The position numbers were made by a program, and so were the translations under genes. Shown here piece by piece: positions 42,674-54,500 of a stretch of 64,000 nt of DNA (positions within the stretch are counted from its first letter, which is position 1; the number at the start of each line of letters is the position of its first letter). The notes under the pieces were generated by a model. That model had not been told where the DNA came from, made no database searches, and worked only from the letters and a program-made list of their open reading frames with translations. This stretch comes from Suillus spraguei. Taxonomy: Eukaryota > Basidiomycota > Agaricomycetes > Boletales > Suillaceae. The stretch is from assembly GCA_016800925.1 (NCBI GenBank), contig JABCPU010000144.1, positions 62,001 to 126,000 on the forward strand, read 5' to 3'.

Positions 42674-43930
42674 TCAGTCAACAGGGAATATCGATATCTT
42701 GCCATGTATTTGAGAGTTCTTCAAAAAATCGACGATTTCAGAGGCAGATGGACGAGACGATGCTGTGGCTGCGTTCCGGGGAATTGGCGACCAACATTTC
42801 CGAATGAAAGCCCAGTGGGTTCGAGAGACAGTCGGAGGGCGTCTTGGAACTTGCCCATTAGTGAGTTTTCGCGCGATGACATGCTCGGCCGCCACTTCTG
42901 ACCAAGGAACTTCGCCGGAGAGAACCTTCATAGTCAAGAATTAACCTTGTGTGCACCCACCGAATCAAAGCCTACCTGCAGCATGATACTGCCAAAGGAG
43001 TAGACGTCGCTGTCAAAGGTAGAATGCTGGCCAAAAACTATGATCTCTCGAGCAGCCCAACGGATAGCTCCATGGCGTCCGGCTTGTCCAAAATATGAAG
43101 TACCTTGGAAGCCTCCAGATGCAGTGGACAGACCGAAGTCGGTAAGGCACGCTTTTCCCTGGCCGTTAATCAACACGTTATTCTGTCCGGAGTCATGTTC
43201 ACAGTAATAGACAACCCGATAACAATCAACTTACGCCTGACAGGTCACCGTGCACCACCTCAGATGTGTGTACTGCGGTAATAAATGAGTTTGCTGATAG
43301 CATGCATAAAACCACATCCGTACAGTATTGCACGCCAGCTGCAATGTTTCGGAGCTTGGGATAAATAATGAGTATGCATGTGAGTCGGTCATTGGTACAT
43401 AAATACTGACAAGCTCAAAACGTTGTCTGAGGTGAAGTGTGTCGTGCTGACTGGCGAGATACGAAGTAAGCGTTCCATTTGTGAACCAAGTGGACACCAT
43501 GGAAATCGAATTGTCTGGGCCAAAGCCCGATGTAATTCCAAGGAGCGGAACTATATTTTCATGGTTCAATCGCCTCCATATGATCAACTCCTGATACATC
43601 TATGAAAAATGAAACCGGATTTGAGACTGTCATCAATAAATGTACTAACGTTTTCTTTTCTCCTATTAGAATGCACTCGCAAAGTCTTTACCGCAACCTG
43701 CCTTAGATATCAGGATCGGATTTCACACGCATCCACTGACAAGTCTCGCACCTCAATTTCCGTGGAGTCGGTGCGCAGAATACATCGCCAAACAGTACCA
43801 AATGCTCCTCCTTCTTGAGGATATGGATCCTTTCGAGTGATCTGGTTTGTGAGGTTGCGCAGAGTTGAGAGTTGATTGAAACTTAATACAATAAGCGTCT
43901 GATCAACGAGTTGAACACACCCCAAGTTGG
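42674..43930 (-). CDS. protein kinase, TKL-like
   Basis: Exons read on the minus strand give a Gly loop GGAFGTVWRC (near 43800), VAVKTLRVHSNRR (near 43680), YQELIIWRRLNHENIVPLLG with the helix-C Glu, a hinge region FTNGTLTSYLASQ, the catalytic loop HGDLSG|NNVLINGQGKACLTDFG, the activation segment AIRWAAREI, DVYSFGSIMLQ and the C-lobe SGEVPWSE...CWSPIPRN...RPSASEIVDFL, ending at 42674. Unlike its neighbour it keeps DFG. At least five introns of 50-90 bp are implied. The start is not resolved; the region above 43930 shows no convincing further exon. Role unknown; such kinases are numerous in Agaricomycetes. Confidence 0.75.
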
Positions 43931-44680
43931 CAAATCACCTCATTATTGTAAAAAAAGACACAGGGGCTTGAGACGCGGTCAACGATAGGACTTGTAGCAA
44001 TTTACTTAAGCTATGGAAAATGTGCCAGTGCATCAGCTCATCTTTTTGGAGAGTATTAGGAAGGCGAACCTATCAAGCCAAAGCCCTAACCAATTCACTA
44101 TAGCAAAAGCACACTATCACGGTGCCAGGTAAGAAGAATTTACTATCGACGATATGTGTTATGTGGCGCTAGTGTGGAGGAAGAACCTGAAGAGTTAGCG
44201 GACACATGTATAAGTGCATGAACACGCTGATGGCAAGGCGTGAGAGCCCCGAATTCAAATCAGTCCAGAGCCAGTGAATTCTCTTGACCATCTCGCACAT
44301 AAATTAAAATTCTGATATTGTAGTCATGTTTAGATATACGATGACCATGCTAATGCAATGCTACAGAGCAATCCAATGAGTGATGCGTGCACAATGCGAG
44401 AATCAGTAGAATGTCCTGATATCTTCACCATTTGACCTAGCCCTAATATGGATTCATAGAGTGCGAAATCTAAACGATTATCATACCGCAACGATCCTCA
44501 TACTACTAACTACTCATTGATGGCTCGAGTAATGGCAATCTCTTGCTCTTGCTTAGCAAGTTGTTTTTTCCTTGTGACTTTAGACGTCCGACCACGACTG
44601 AGATTTGTAGATATCATTTAAGGGTGACTGACTATCGGCCTTCATAGACGGCCAAGCATTAACCTCAAACAGCCTGTCAT
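43931..44680. other. intergenic, nothing recognised
   Basis: I find no ORF with a recognisable motif, no repeat and no RNA gene in this stretch. Confidence 0.5.
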
Positions 44681-44686
44681 CAATGG

Positions 44687-44748
44687 ATCAAAGCCTACCT
44701 CAGGCTGCAGTAAATGCTATCTTCAAAGGTAGAACGCTGGCCAACACT
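44687..44748 (-). pseudogene. kinase exon remnant next to the GTPase gene
   Basis: The minus strand reads TTGGCCAGCGTTCTACCTTTGAAG... and GGTAGGCTTTGATCC, matching the end of the FGQHSTFDSDVYSFGSIMLQ exon and the first intron bases of the kinase at 42965-43035. It is a short dispersed piece of the neighbouring kinase family that stops at the GTPase stop codon. Confidence 0.65.
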
Positions 44749-44750
44749 GA

Positions 44751-46148
44751 CTACGTCTCCAAACTTCCACGTAGCCCAGATTCCCATATCTCCCTAACGC
44801 CCTCCCTAAACCACACGACATTCCACTCCACTAAACCCCTGCGCATGTCATACACCGTCGTCGGAAGGAGTGCCAGTAATGCGAGGTGTGGCGTGACGAG
44901 ATGGTACGTGAGCGTAGTCCCTGGACGTGAAGGTGAGAGCGACGTCGCTGCTGAGGGGTAGAAGTGGGGCTTTGAAGGTGGAACAGGGGATGACGATGAA
45001 TTGAGAGGCGGTGTTCCGGCGGGAGAAGTGCCGGAGATGGGAGTTGATGTCGTGGATGTCGTGGCTGTGGGTGGGGGCGTCGGTGCTGGTATTGGGGAAA
45101 ACCGACTTGTCCGTGGGTCATTAGAGTTTGACCTGGTGGGATCATTTAAGGGTGGAAGGTGAATTTATGATACGTACGTACCTGTAGAGAGGTCCAAAAG
45201 AATTGAGCATGGATAGATAGTCGCAGCAGAGATTGTGCGTGGCTTGGTCTACTGGTGAGGTATCTGTTGCGACGTGGATTTTACTGGATGTGTCGAATAG
45301 GAAAGCCTTTGGGGATGCTGTGTTCTGCGAGCGATGAGAAGTACACATGGAGACGAGAATGAAGGCACATACAGAGCAAAAGACATTTAATAGTTCTTCG
45401 AGATATGGCAGGGAATCGATCAGTTTATGAAGCACGCGAGAGAACGCTTCTCGAAGAGAATGGTCATATATAGAAGTGAGATGGAAATTGAGAGGGAATT
45501 GCTCGAATTCGGGAGATTCATCTACGAGGCGGTCCATAACGCGTTCGTGTATCTGACGGAAGTTTTCTGCGTGCTGTTTCAGTCACGAGCAGAGAATACA
45601 TGTAGAGCTGGCGTACCAATTTTGTCATCCTCTTGAAGCCTTTCCGCCTTGTGCACGAATACTTCAAAATTTATGTCTGGGTTGATTTGGCATGCAGCGA
45701 CTATGAACTCTACAAGCTTTGAGACGGGATGTTGGTAGAGATCCTGTGCATCTGAATGAAGGTAGTAATCAGCGGATAATACAGCACACGTACTCGAATG
45801 TCTATGACGAAGACTATAGCTGAGAAATCGGCGAGTGATGCACCGAGTGTGTCGACGGTGGCATTTCCTGGACAGTCCCATATCTCCAATGGGATGACGG
45901 TGCTGCCAGTGAGAAACGATGTTCAGTGCTAGTACGAGCAGAAGTCATGGACGAGTGCACACTCAATGAAATGTTTTGCAACGCGCATGGTGGGCTCGAG
46001 GTAAAAGGTCTGTTTGACTGGGAGATCATCGAAGAGGACTTGGAGTATGGAGGTCTTTCCGCTCCTGTGATATGTTAGGACCGGTAAAAGGAGAAAACGT
46101 AGAGATTCGCCTTCTCATGCCAAGAAAGAGTATTTTTGTCCTATGCAT
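44751..46148 (-). CDS. Rag GTPase, Gtr2/RagC homologue
   Basis: The Rag GTPase pairs with Gtr1/RagA on the vacuole to relay amino-acid status to TORC1. Minus-strand exons joined at splice sites give MHRTKILFLGMRRSGKTSI (G1 P-loop), FYLEPTMRV, LEIWDCPGNATVDTLGAS (G3), AIVFVIDI, FEVFVHKAERLQEDDKI (G4-like HK-D), then HLTSIYDHSLREAFSRVLHK, typical of RagC/Gtr2, KAFLFDTSSKIHVATDTSPV, and a C-terminal roadblock-type region ending FREGVREIWESGLRGSLET at 44751. Introns include 46065-46110 (GC-AG), 45903-45962 and 45133-45181. A Pro/Ser/Thr-rich insert of about 60 residues interrupts the C-terminal domain. The start was chosen at the only ATG in frame shortly before the P-loop. All frames join, so it appears intact. 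Confidence 0.85.
46065..46110 (-). other. 46-nt GC-AG intron inside the P-loop codons
   Basis: Only removal of this stretch, which starts GCGAATC and ends ATCACAG with a CTAAC branch site, restores LGMRRSGKTSI. No GT donor gives the frame. Confidence 0.7.
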
Positions 46149-47054
46149 AGCTCCATTGGAAATGGCTGTGCTTGAGGATGAGTTCATTGTACATGCAAAT
46201 GTACTAAATTAAAGTGAGCTACGTACGCTCGTCGGAAGATAGATTTGGCAAGAGCCTTTGAATTCAACAAGCACAAACACGAGTATGTCTTGTTCCCAAA
46301 AGTGTTTGACTTGCTCAGAAGTCTCTCAGGGTACGTCACGTTGATTGCTTGGCCTCGTAATATATGGTTCTATATCTCTTTTCAGCGACAGAAATAAAGG
46401 ATATCCTCCACATAATATTGTCATGTAATTATATATGACTCGATAAGTAAGACAATATAACTTTCTCACCAGGCCCGGGGATCCTCTGATCTGGTAAGTA
46501 CTATTTTTACGTCGCGCTTTGATTGCTTTGATGTCATGAAATTAGATAGATACCAGACCATTTGTCTGGGCATGCCACCCATGGGTATTATGCGGCCTGG
46601 GTATCCTATATTTCCCGGCTGTGACTCACGCAGTGGCAAGGGTGAGCTAGCATCACAAGGCGTCCCAAGACTTGTAAAAGCATGCGACCCTGACTGCCTT
46701 TGAGCATCATGGAGCCTGCGGTCTAGCATAGGGGAGAGGTTATCCACAAGGTGTGTTCAGCCTTGGAAAGGTACACCAGGCTGGGAGGTGTTGTCATGCC
46801 ATCGAGCTGCACCACCTTTGCTGATTATGTTGCTTAACATACTATTTACATATAAATCAGCTCAAACATCTAGTGCACTCAATTTCTGAAACGGTTCCCC
46901 TTGTCTTCGTGAGTCAGTACTCACTCCTTCTAAGAATCAGTTGCTCGCACGTAAGTATTGTTCATGGATTCCGTTGGATGAAAGCTGATATGGAGTTGAT
47001 CTTATGACACTTATTCGAGTGACGATTGGCTAAACAGATACTAGTAGGAGGGAA
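46149..47054. other. intergenic region
   Basis: No convincing gene is seen. At 46258-46280 GAATTCAACAAGCACAAACA is identical to the first codons of the fucosyltransferase-like gene at 55360, and is probably a small duplicated scrap. Confidence 0.5.
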
Positions 47055-47148
47055 CTAGTGGGACGGACGGGGGAAATTGTTTCTTGAATGCACCAAAAAC
47101 GGAAAATTATCACACAGACCCAGTGATTGTGCTGCTATCAAGAATACA

Positions 47149-47964
47149 CTATGGTCGCGGAAGAGATCGCACAACGAGCTCTCTGATACGTCCCGTAGCG
47201 AGATCATACAGCCATCCATGCACAGAGACTCTTTTCCCGTCTGCCCATGCAGTAACAATCGGCTCTGAGTTGCAAATATTTTCAACCTGCTTGTTGATGT
47301 TTGCTTTAGTGACAAGGTCCAGCGCCTCACTCTCATCTAACCCGGAAAGGTCGAGGGTTCGAACGAGTTCAGAGAGGGGAGTCAACCAACGCTCGATTGG
47401 GTTGTTGGGATCGGCGGGCTTGGCAGCAGCAGCATTTACTATAGCCTCTTGGACACATTCGCAGATGCTGTGACCGACGAGAACAACTGTTGAAAGCGTA
47501 TACCAGTTAGAGGGACAACCTAAATATTATCATGAGAATAATGACACTGACCGTGATCGATCTCTTCCGAGATAGCACAGGATAGGACGGAATTAGCATT
47601 GTCATCAAAGCTGTGGAACTGGCTGTAGGGATATTAAGTATGACGTACTCTTAAAGTATGAATTGTTGATATGTACTTTGCAATGTTCGTGTGTGTAAAG
47701 ATATCGCCAGGCATGGAAGCTGTGATGACAGAGGCTGGCGCTCGCGAGTCTGAGCAGCCAATCCAAAGGACCTAGTAAATGGCGGTAAGAATCGAAAGCA
47801 ACTAATCATACGGGCGTGCGACCAGACATCGGGCACACCTTAGGCTTTGGGGGATGAGTATCAGAGTCCTTGAAGAAATTGGGATTGACTTTGATTATTC
47901 TTTGTGCCCACTCCTCATTGGCATTGATCAGGCCCTCTGCGGCATTCAACTGGAGCTGGGACAT
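47149..47964 (-). CDS. beta-carbonic anhydrase
   Basis: The enzyme interconverts CO2 and bicarbonate using a Zn held by Cys-His-Cys. Minus-strand exons join to [20 protein letters not shown], ...[20 protein letters not shown] (first Zn Cys with the Asp-Arg dyad), [30 protein letters not shown], and [17 protein letters not shown] (Zn His and Cys), then a C-terminal helix and [14 protein letters not shown]. Introns are 47772-47838, one at about 47622-47676 and one at about 47490-47554. An in-frame ATG at 48030 could add 22 residues; I prefer 47964 because the protein then starts like other fungal enzymes. All key residues are present. A 5'-truncated copy lies inverted at 62200-62850. Confidence 0.88.
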
Positions 47965-48030
47965 GCTGTGAAGGAGTGAGAGACAAAGCGTGAAGTGATG
48001 GTTTTTATAGGGCGTCGCAAGTGCATTCAT

Positions 48031-49450
48031 CGCACGTATTTTTCTTTACATATATGGTGCATATAGTACACAATCTGAACATTCTTCACATATATATACA
48101 CAATCACTCTTTGCTACACGTGCTCTGCACATGCACTTTTTGTTCTCCGTTTCAACGACTTTCTTTTACTCACCAGAACAGATTCTCCTCAGCCTCTCAA
48201 TCCAAAGACTGAGTTTCTCCTCCCGGGTCTCTAGTTTGACATTCATTGCTGGCTCCATATATGGCCCCTATGAACGGGTTTCTATGTATAAGTCCGCGGC
48301 TTCTCCCGTCTTCATTTTGAAATTCAATATTGAAGATGACAAGTCGAGCAACATTATGACGAGTCTGTGACAAGTCTCAGACACGTCGTCAAAGTAGGAT
48401 CTAACTCGATTGTACAGGGAACCCGCTAACAAACGCATCGCGTACTCGTACAGAAAAATACATGCCAGCCAACGCTAAAACTATGCTGCCGACGCCCGGT
48501 AATATTAATCCCGAAGATTCCCGATAAGTGTCGAGCTCGTACGGGTACCTCGACCCCTGACAATCCAATAGAGTCCACTACCCGTTGTGCCACATTAACG
48601 CTCCGGAGCTGTCCTCGAACAGGTAGTCAACGTCAATGCCCACTTGTTCACGACCCATCCGCAAAGCACGCTGGCTTACAAGAATTTACATAAATACTAT
48701 CCGCGATACTGCTTTCATGGTAATGGTCATATAGCCCGCCGGAATGTCCCGGCACCAGGGAGTCCAGCTAAGCGACTGCGCCGGTTCTTTCCCTCGTTCG
48801 TTTTTCACTCACCTATACTGTCGAGTTCGTCGTATTCCTCACTCCCTCACTCGCTCCTTCGAATTTATCAGAACTCACCCACCGATCCCATTATATCCGT
48901 TTAATAACCATTGAACGCAGCATAATTGTTTTCCCCTCTCCGAGTTGTCGTAGTACCAGCAGAGTCCTTCACGGCATGTCGCATCGGGTAGCAACAGCTA
49001 GACGGAGCTGGAGTATCACTGCCTTTTTACGACAGTCTATCATGACTGAAAGATTGACCAGTACACGTTCCGGGTTCTATGCAAAACAGGTGGTCATTGA
49101 TTGACGCCCCACCGTTGCAACTAGTAGAGAAGACTAACACATTCCTCAACACTCCAAGAATTATGTGGCTGTCCTCGAACAGGTGGTCAGACATGACTGA
49201 CTAACGCCTCATCATGACTAACGGAAGACTCATACGTCCATCCCACGTTCTATGTACTATCTTCGAACAGGTAGTTTGCTGATGATAGGAACCCAGACGG
49301 GTTGATGTGGCCCCCTATTGGAATAAGTGGCAAGTTTCAATCCATGATTCGGAATAGATATTGATGATGACGCCCTGGCGCCTACACAGTGTGATCCCTG
49401 TTTTCCTCCTGAAATCGCAAAAACTATGGCACTGCGAGATACGGATTATT
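48031..49450. other. intergenic region with dispersed short repeats
   Basis: No recognisable gene. A motif GTCCTCGAACAGGTRGTC recurs at 48608-48628, 49168-49188 and (diverged) 49257-49275. Confidence 0.5.
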
Positions 49451-49479
49451 TCCTACACCTATAAAAGATCAATTTCAGT

Positions 49480-50620
49480 ACTAGCAAGCTGTAAATGTAG
49501 CTGTATCATGCTTATTAGATGGAGAATATGAAGTAAATCGCAAATATCAAGTCTTCTCGCTGTCGAATTCCCACTCAGACCGGATTCATCTGAGCGTATA
49601 TAAAATCGATAATAGATTGTCATCTGCACACTACTTTTCAGCATCAGACGCGGGCTCAGATCCGAATTGAAGGGCCAAATAGTATGAGTCGCCTCCTGCC
49701 TTCGAAATAGAATTTTCGGACTCGATTCCGAGTGGCTAGAAACCATTGAAGCCTAAAGTTTTCAATTGATATTGACACTATAGATTGACACCATGATCTA
49801 TGCGCTACTAGATTTTAGCGTCAGATGTTGGTTAAGATCCGACGGACCAAATAGTATCGCATCCTGCTTTCGAGGGGGAGTTTCTTAGAACCACTAGACT
49901 CAATGCCGAATGGCCAAAGCTGGCCATGAAGGTTCCTGAAATGTCCATTGATATCAGCGCTAGAGATTGACATCGTGATCTGCGCACCACTTTCAGACGT
50001 TGGTGAAGATCAGAATTCAAGAACCAAATAGTCACGGTATCACCTCCAGCTTTTGAAGTTAGACTTTTTGACATTGCCGGACCTGGTGGCGAGCCAGACT
50101 TGAAGATGAAGATTACTATACGTTCCAATGGACTTAAACGCTCGAAAATGACACCACGATCTGTGCACCACTTTTCAGCGACAGACGTTGATGAAATGAT
50201 ATCGTCTGCTGGTTGCGAAGTGAGATTTCTTGGCATCACCGGAGTTCGTGCCGAGTGGCCAGATCTGACCACGAAGCTTAGAAGTTCTAATTGGTCTCAT
50301 GCGTACCACTTTTCAGCGCCAGATGCTGGTTAGGACCTAAAGGATCAAATAGCATCACCTCTTGCTTTCGAAGTGATCATCGGATTCAATGCGCCGAGTG
50401 GCCAGAACTGGCGATTGCTAGAGACTGACATCATGATCTGCGCACCTGTTTTCAGCATCAAGCGTTGTTCAAGATTCCAATTCAAGGACTGAACAGTATA
50501 AGTTACCTCCTGCTTTCAAATAGAACTTCTTAGGATCATCGGTCTCGATGCCGAGTGTCCAGAGCTGGTGATGAAGCTTGGAAGTTCCAGTTGATTGTTC
50601 AAGTTGAGCGCTGGAACCAT
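49480..50620. repeat. degenerate ~180-bp tandem repeat
   Basis: The landmark GATCTGYGCACCACTTTTCAGC recurs near 49620, 49795, 49977, 50159, 50297 and 50433, at spacings of 175, 182, 182, 138 and 136 bp. Between landmarks, CAAATAGTATCACCTCCTGC and CGAGTGGCCAGA-type blocks also repeat. Copies are strongly diverged. Open frames inside are probably by-products of the repeat. Confidence 0.7.
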
Positions 50621-50719
50621 CACGACTTCTGTGCTAACCACTCCAAGCATCCTCGAGTTCCTGTCATTGGTCCTAGGCCCGCCGCAGTAAACCACGAAAG
50701 AGGTGGATTGTAACTTCAT

Positions 50720-50990
50720 TTCAACCATATAAAGCATGATTACGGCAGTTTTGGGGAGCTGCTGGGACAGGCAAAAGGTGTACATACCTGATGCATTTCC
50801 TATACCAAACTCGAGCCTTCATTAAACTAGAACATTCGTATAATTTGAGTCCAGGTGGGCTGCACAAGTTTGACGTGCCACCTGTGGCAATTGCAAAGCA
50901 CGAGATTGGAATTCCATCATGATAAAGGCTCTGATATGGATCATTGCATAGGCAGCTAACCCAAATCACAGCATCTTTGGAATGACTTTA
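50720..50990 (-). repeat. duplicated segment, copy 1 (inverted partner at 61790-62000)
   Basis: The minus strand reads GGTATGTACACCTTTTGCCTGTCCCAGCAGCTCC and upstream CAGGTGGCACGTCAAAC, closely matched on the plus strand at 61920-61965 and 61838-61855. It may hold an exon with a splice donor (CATCAG|GTATGT). Function unknown. Confidence 0.65.
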
Positions 50991-51154
50991 TGTTCGAGGG
51001 TGACGGCCAGCTTGCAGTAGCCTGATGCGCACAACTTAAACCAGCTAGCATTACATAACATGTATCTGTGCATATTTGACAAGAGACAAGTACAAACTGA
51101 AATTAACGATATGTTCGACGGTTTTTAACACCTTCACTTCTCCAACTCAACCGA

Positions 51155-51380
51155 AATATCCTTACACGTTTCAGTCGCCCTTCGTCACGCTCCAAAAGGC
51201 ACATACCAGATGCGCTCACCATGTAACATGCGACCAATTTCTCCCTTCGCCAAAGCATAATGAACGCCAAACAAACGCGACTCCAAACAGCAAGCTCATC
51301 ATACTAACTTTTGGATCAGTTGCATATTTTTCCTCGCGCATCATTTATTCAGTAGCTTTGCTCCCCCCTTCATCTGGACA
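51155..51380 (+). pseudogene. fragment of the fucosyltransferase-like gene
   Basis: The plus strand resembles 55420-55645: TTYCAGTCKCC, then AATGARCGCCAAACAA, ATCATTTATTCA and GCTCCC blocks align in order. Peptides such as TFQSPFVTLQKA match TFQSPSVTLEKG. Only the N-terminal tail and membrane anchor region are present, with frame changes. Confidence 0.75.
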
Positions 51381-51555
51381 TCATGTAGTCGGACAACTGT
51401 GAATTCATGCTCCGCGCTGGATATATATATAGAAATCAACGGGGAATCAACAAATTAAACAGCACACTCGACATTGCAGCAATAAAATCATGGTTACGTG
51501 GAGCTAAAAGAATTGATATTAGCAACTGCGAATACGGACAGTAAAGACTAAGAAC

Positions 51556-54500
51556 TCACGCATCTCGGGAACTGGACCAGCGTGTCCCATGTACCATGCG
51601 GCTCAAGTCAAGCTCGGGATATCCTCTGGGTATCACCAATGAAGTCCAAGGATTATAGAATGAACGTCGGGAAGCGGGAGGTACCCAGAACAGGAGCCGA
51701 TCATTAGGTCCCATGACCCATCCATCATCCCGCAGTAAGAAAGGGAATGAATTGCAATCATGATGGGAGGCATGTTCGAGCAAGTCGACGGGGTTGGGCA
51801 GGGCGTGTTCCTGGTTGGATGAGAAGCAAATGAGGTGATCATTAAAAGTGTTAATTGATATGTAACAGCTTTCTTGGGCGGAAGGTATGGTGCTTCGATG
51901 CAGCAAAAATGCGGAGGAATCTAGTACCCTGAACTCCGGGGATAGCTGCGCTTTCACTAGACTCCACAACCGGATAGTCTTATCCCATGAACTAGACGCA
52001 ATGAGAGTACCGTCCGGTGAAAACGAGACTGACACAACCGATCCAGTGTGCCCCTCCAAGGGATCACCCAATGGCTGTCCCGTCGCCACATCCCACAGCC
52101 GCACAGTATTATCCTCCGAACCAGACACGATGCGACTACCATCCGGTGTGAACGAGACTGACTCAACCCATCCAGTGTGCTCTTCCAAGGGCTCACCCAA
52201 TGGCTGTCCCGTCACCACATCCCACAACCGCACAGTGTTATCCCACGAACCAGACGCGATGCGAGTACCATCCGGTGAGAACGAGACTGACTCGACCCAA
52301 TCAGTGTGCTCTTCCAAGGGCTCACCCAATGGCTGTCCCGTCACTGCATCCCACAGCCGCACAGTGTCATCATCCGAACCAGACGCGATGCGAGTACCAT
52401 CCGGTGAGAACACCACTGACCGAACCCCACCAGTATGCCCGTTTATCACAATCTGATCGGCCGGCCAGTTCAAATGACGTCCGGATGCCAAACGAAGGTT
52501 ATTCGGAAATTTGGCAGTAAAATTGGCAGCCATGGTGCAGTTGATAGGTGAAAAAGGCAGCGCTGATAAATACAAATGCGGCGTGCTGTGCAAAATCATC
52601 CCTCCAAAGACTTGAATGAATCTTTGCACATCCATTGTGGTGGACCGTACATGTTCATATCCAGGACGGTCCTGTGGTTGATTGTAAGATGTTCATCCCA
52701 CGCTGCTTGGTAGGCACGTGCTCACCTTCAGCCACTGAGTAAGAAGTGAAAGCACGCTTATTGCACTCCAAATTGCGTTGAGAAGGCCAAGTGCCTCAAC
52801 CCAGAAGAGCAGTCGCTCGTCCTCGAAGAATGATTTTATTGCGTTGGCGAGCTCCGAGTCGAAGTTCGATGCTGATGCGTGCGTAGCCCAGAATCGACAA
52901 GAATAGGACAGGTATGGGGGAATGGACGTTTGGACTCGTTGAGGCAGCTCCTTATCTTGGGAATTAGGGAGGTACGACGACTTCAAATCACAGATATTGA
53001 AGCGAAGGCCATGCTCCATCACTTGAAGTGATGCAAATGCAAGTTCGCGTTGTTGTGCCTTTGTTACTTCGACGAAAAAATCTCCGCTGGATGATTTTTC
53101 CATCAAAAACTCTTGGAAGGATGCATGAAGGGGTCTGATGGGAATATATGAGTCCGTTGCGCCACTGAGGAGCGATCCCATATGTTGTACAATGTCTACT
53201 TTGTAATGTTTGCTGTCGGTTGGAAAATAGTCTCGCATGGCGTTGAGCGAATCCAAAGGGAGGGGTTCAGCTGCGCTGAGTATTTGTCCCATCACGGAAC
53301 GAAACTCCTCTAGTGCTTCCTGGTACTCCACATCACCATACCGATCTCGTGGCCAGATATCTGTCAAAATAAGCCGATATATATCATACAGCTTGTTTGT
53401 CCACTTCCCGAGATCGCGGTCCACCACAGTTTCGAACCGAGACCTTGGGTTTATCCCGGGGAGGTCTTCCTTGATGTATTCGCACACAAGGCGTGCCCAC
53501 TCAAAAAGGCCGTCGGCTTTCGCAGCGAGGCTCGCAAACTCTTTCTTCCCAAACCGTGGCAGTCCGTTTAGCCTATCGGACACAAAGGCACGGATGTCGC
53601 GCTCCGCTACTGCCGCTGGAATATTGTCCATGGACAACCGTAGAATGTGATCAGCACCTTCAAACTCCTTTTCAATGTCACGGAGTGGGCGAGAGGTGAC
53701 AATAATCCGAAAGTTCGAAGGCAGTTCGGTGATTTTCGGAAGTCCTTTGTCCTGATGTCTGCCGGCAAGTATCCGGAGGAGCTTACGCCGCGTCTCTATC
53801 CCACCACTCTCATCCAGTGCCTCGATCACTATCAAGACACGCCCTACACTTGATGCAGAGAATTTCTTTAGCGGTTCCATGAGAAGCTTGCGCCACTGCT
53901 GGCTGATGTCCGTCGTATTCTTCAGCGAGTTTGCATCCTTCACTGCATCCGCTAACGCTCGTTTCATCCCCGGATCACGATCAGCGAGGTCGCGCGCGAT
54001 GGTGGAGAAAATCTTTTCATGGCGACGGTCTGCTTCTCTATGCCGATCGAAACAAAAACATGAACCAAGGCCTCCCGTTTCGTTGAACCAGTTGGCGATC
54101 GTGTGGGCGATGGCTGATTTGCCCTTGCCTGCAGGGCCAGAGAGCCACATCACACGCTGAGCGGATTTTCCGCTGCTGTTTATCCAGTCGGTGATTTGGG
54201 AAAGGACGTCCGTGCGAGTGCCTGACAGACATTGCTTCTCAGTGTCCAGCCCCGCGCCCCCTGCATAAGCCATGCCACTGAGATCAAGCGCTTCACCTTC
54301 AAGGGTATGAGTACATCTAAAATCAGAGGCGCGCATGAATTACTTACCCGCAAACTGGACGAACATGGCTACGTCCCGATTAGCTTGATCGCGAAATTGT
54401 TGCATAAGGCCGTCCAACGCGTTGTTGTACTGTGTGATTATATTATCTGTTTCTGTGACAATGTTTTTACCGGCTCTCTTCCCTATGATCATAGCAAGTA

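Noticed and set aside
44831..45145. Pro/His/Arg-rich minus-strand ORF starting MIPPGQTLMTHG
   Set aside because: It is an off-frame reading of the last RagC exon; the joined exon frame gives the RagC C-terminus.
49832..50272. 146-aa minus-strand ORF over the satellite
   Set aside because: Its peptides repeat with the satellite units and the frame is not kept between units.
53237..53650. Ser/Arg-rich plus-strand ORF
   Set aside because: It is a shadow of the NACHT-WD40 coding strand.
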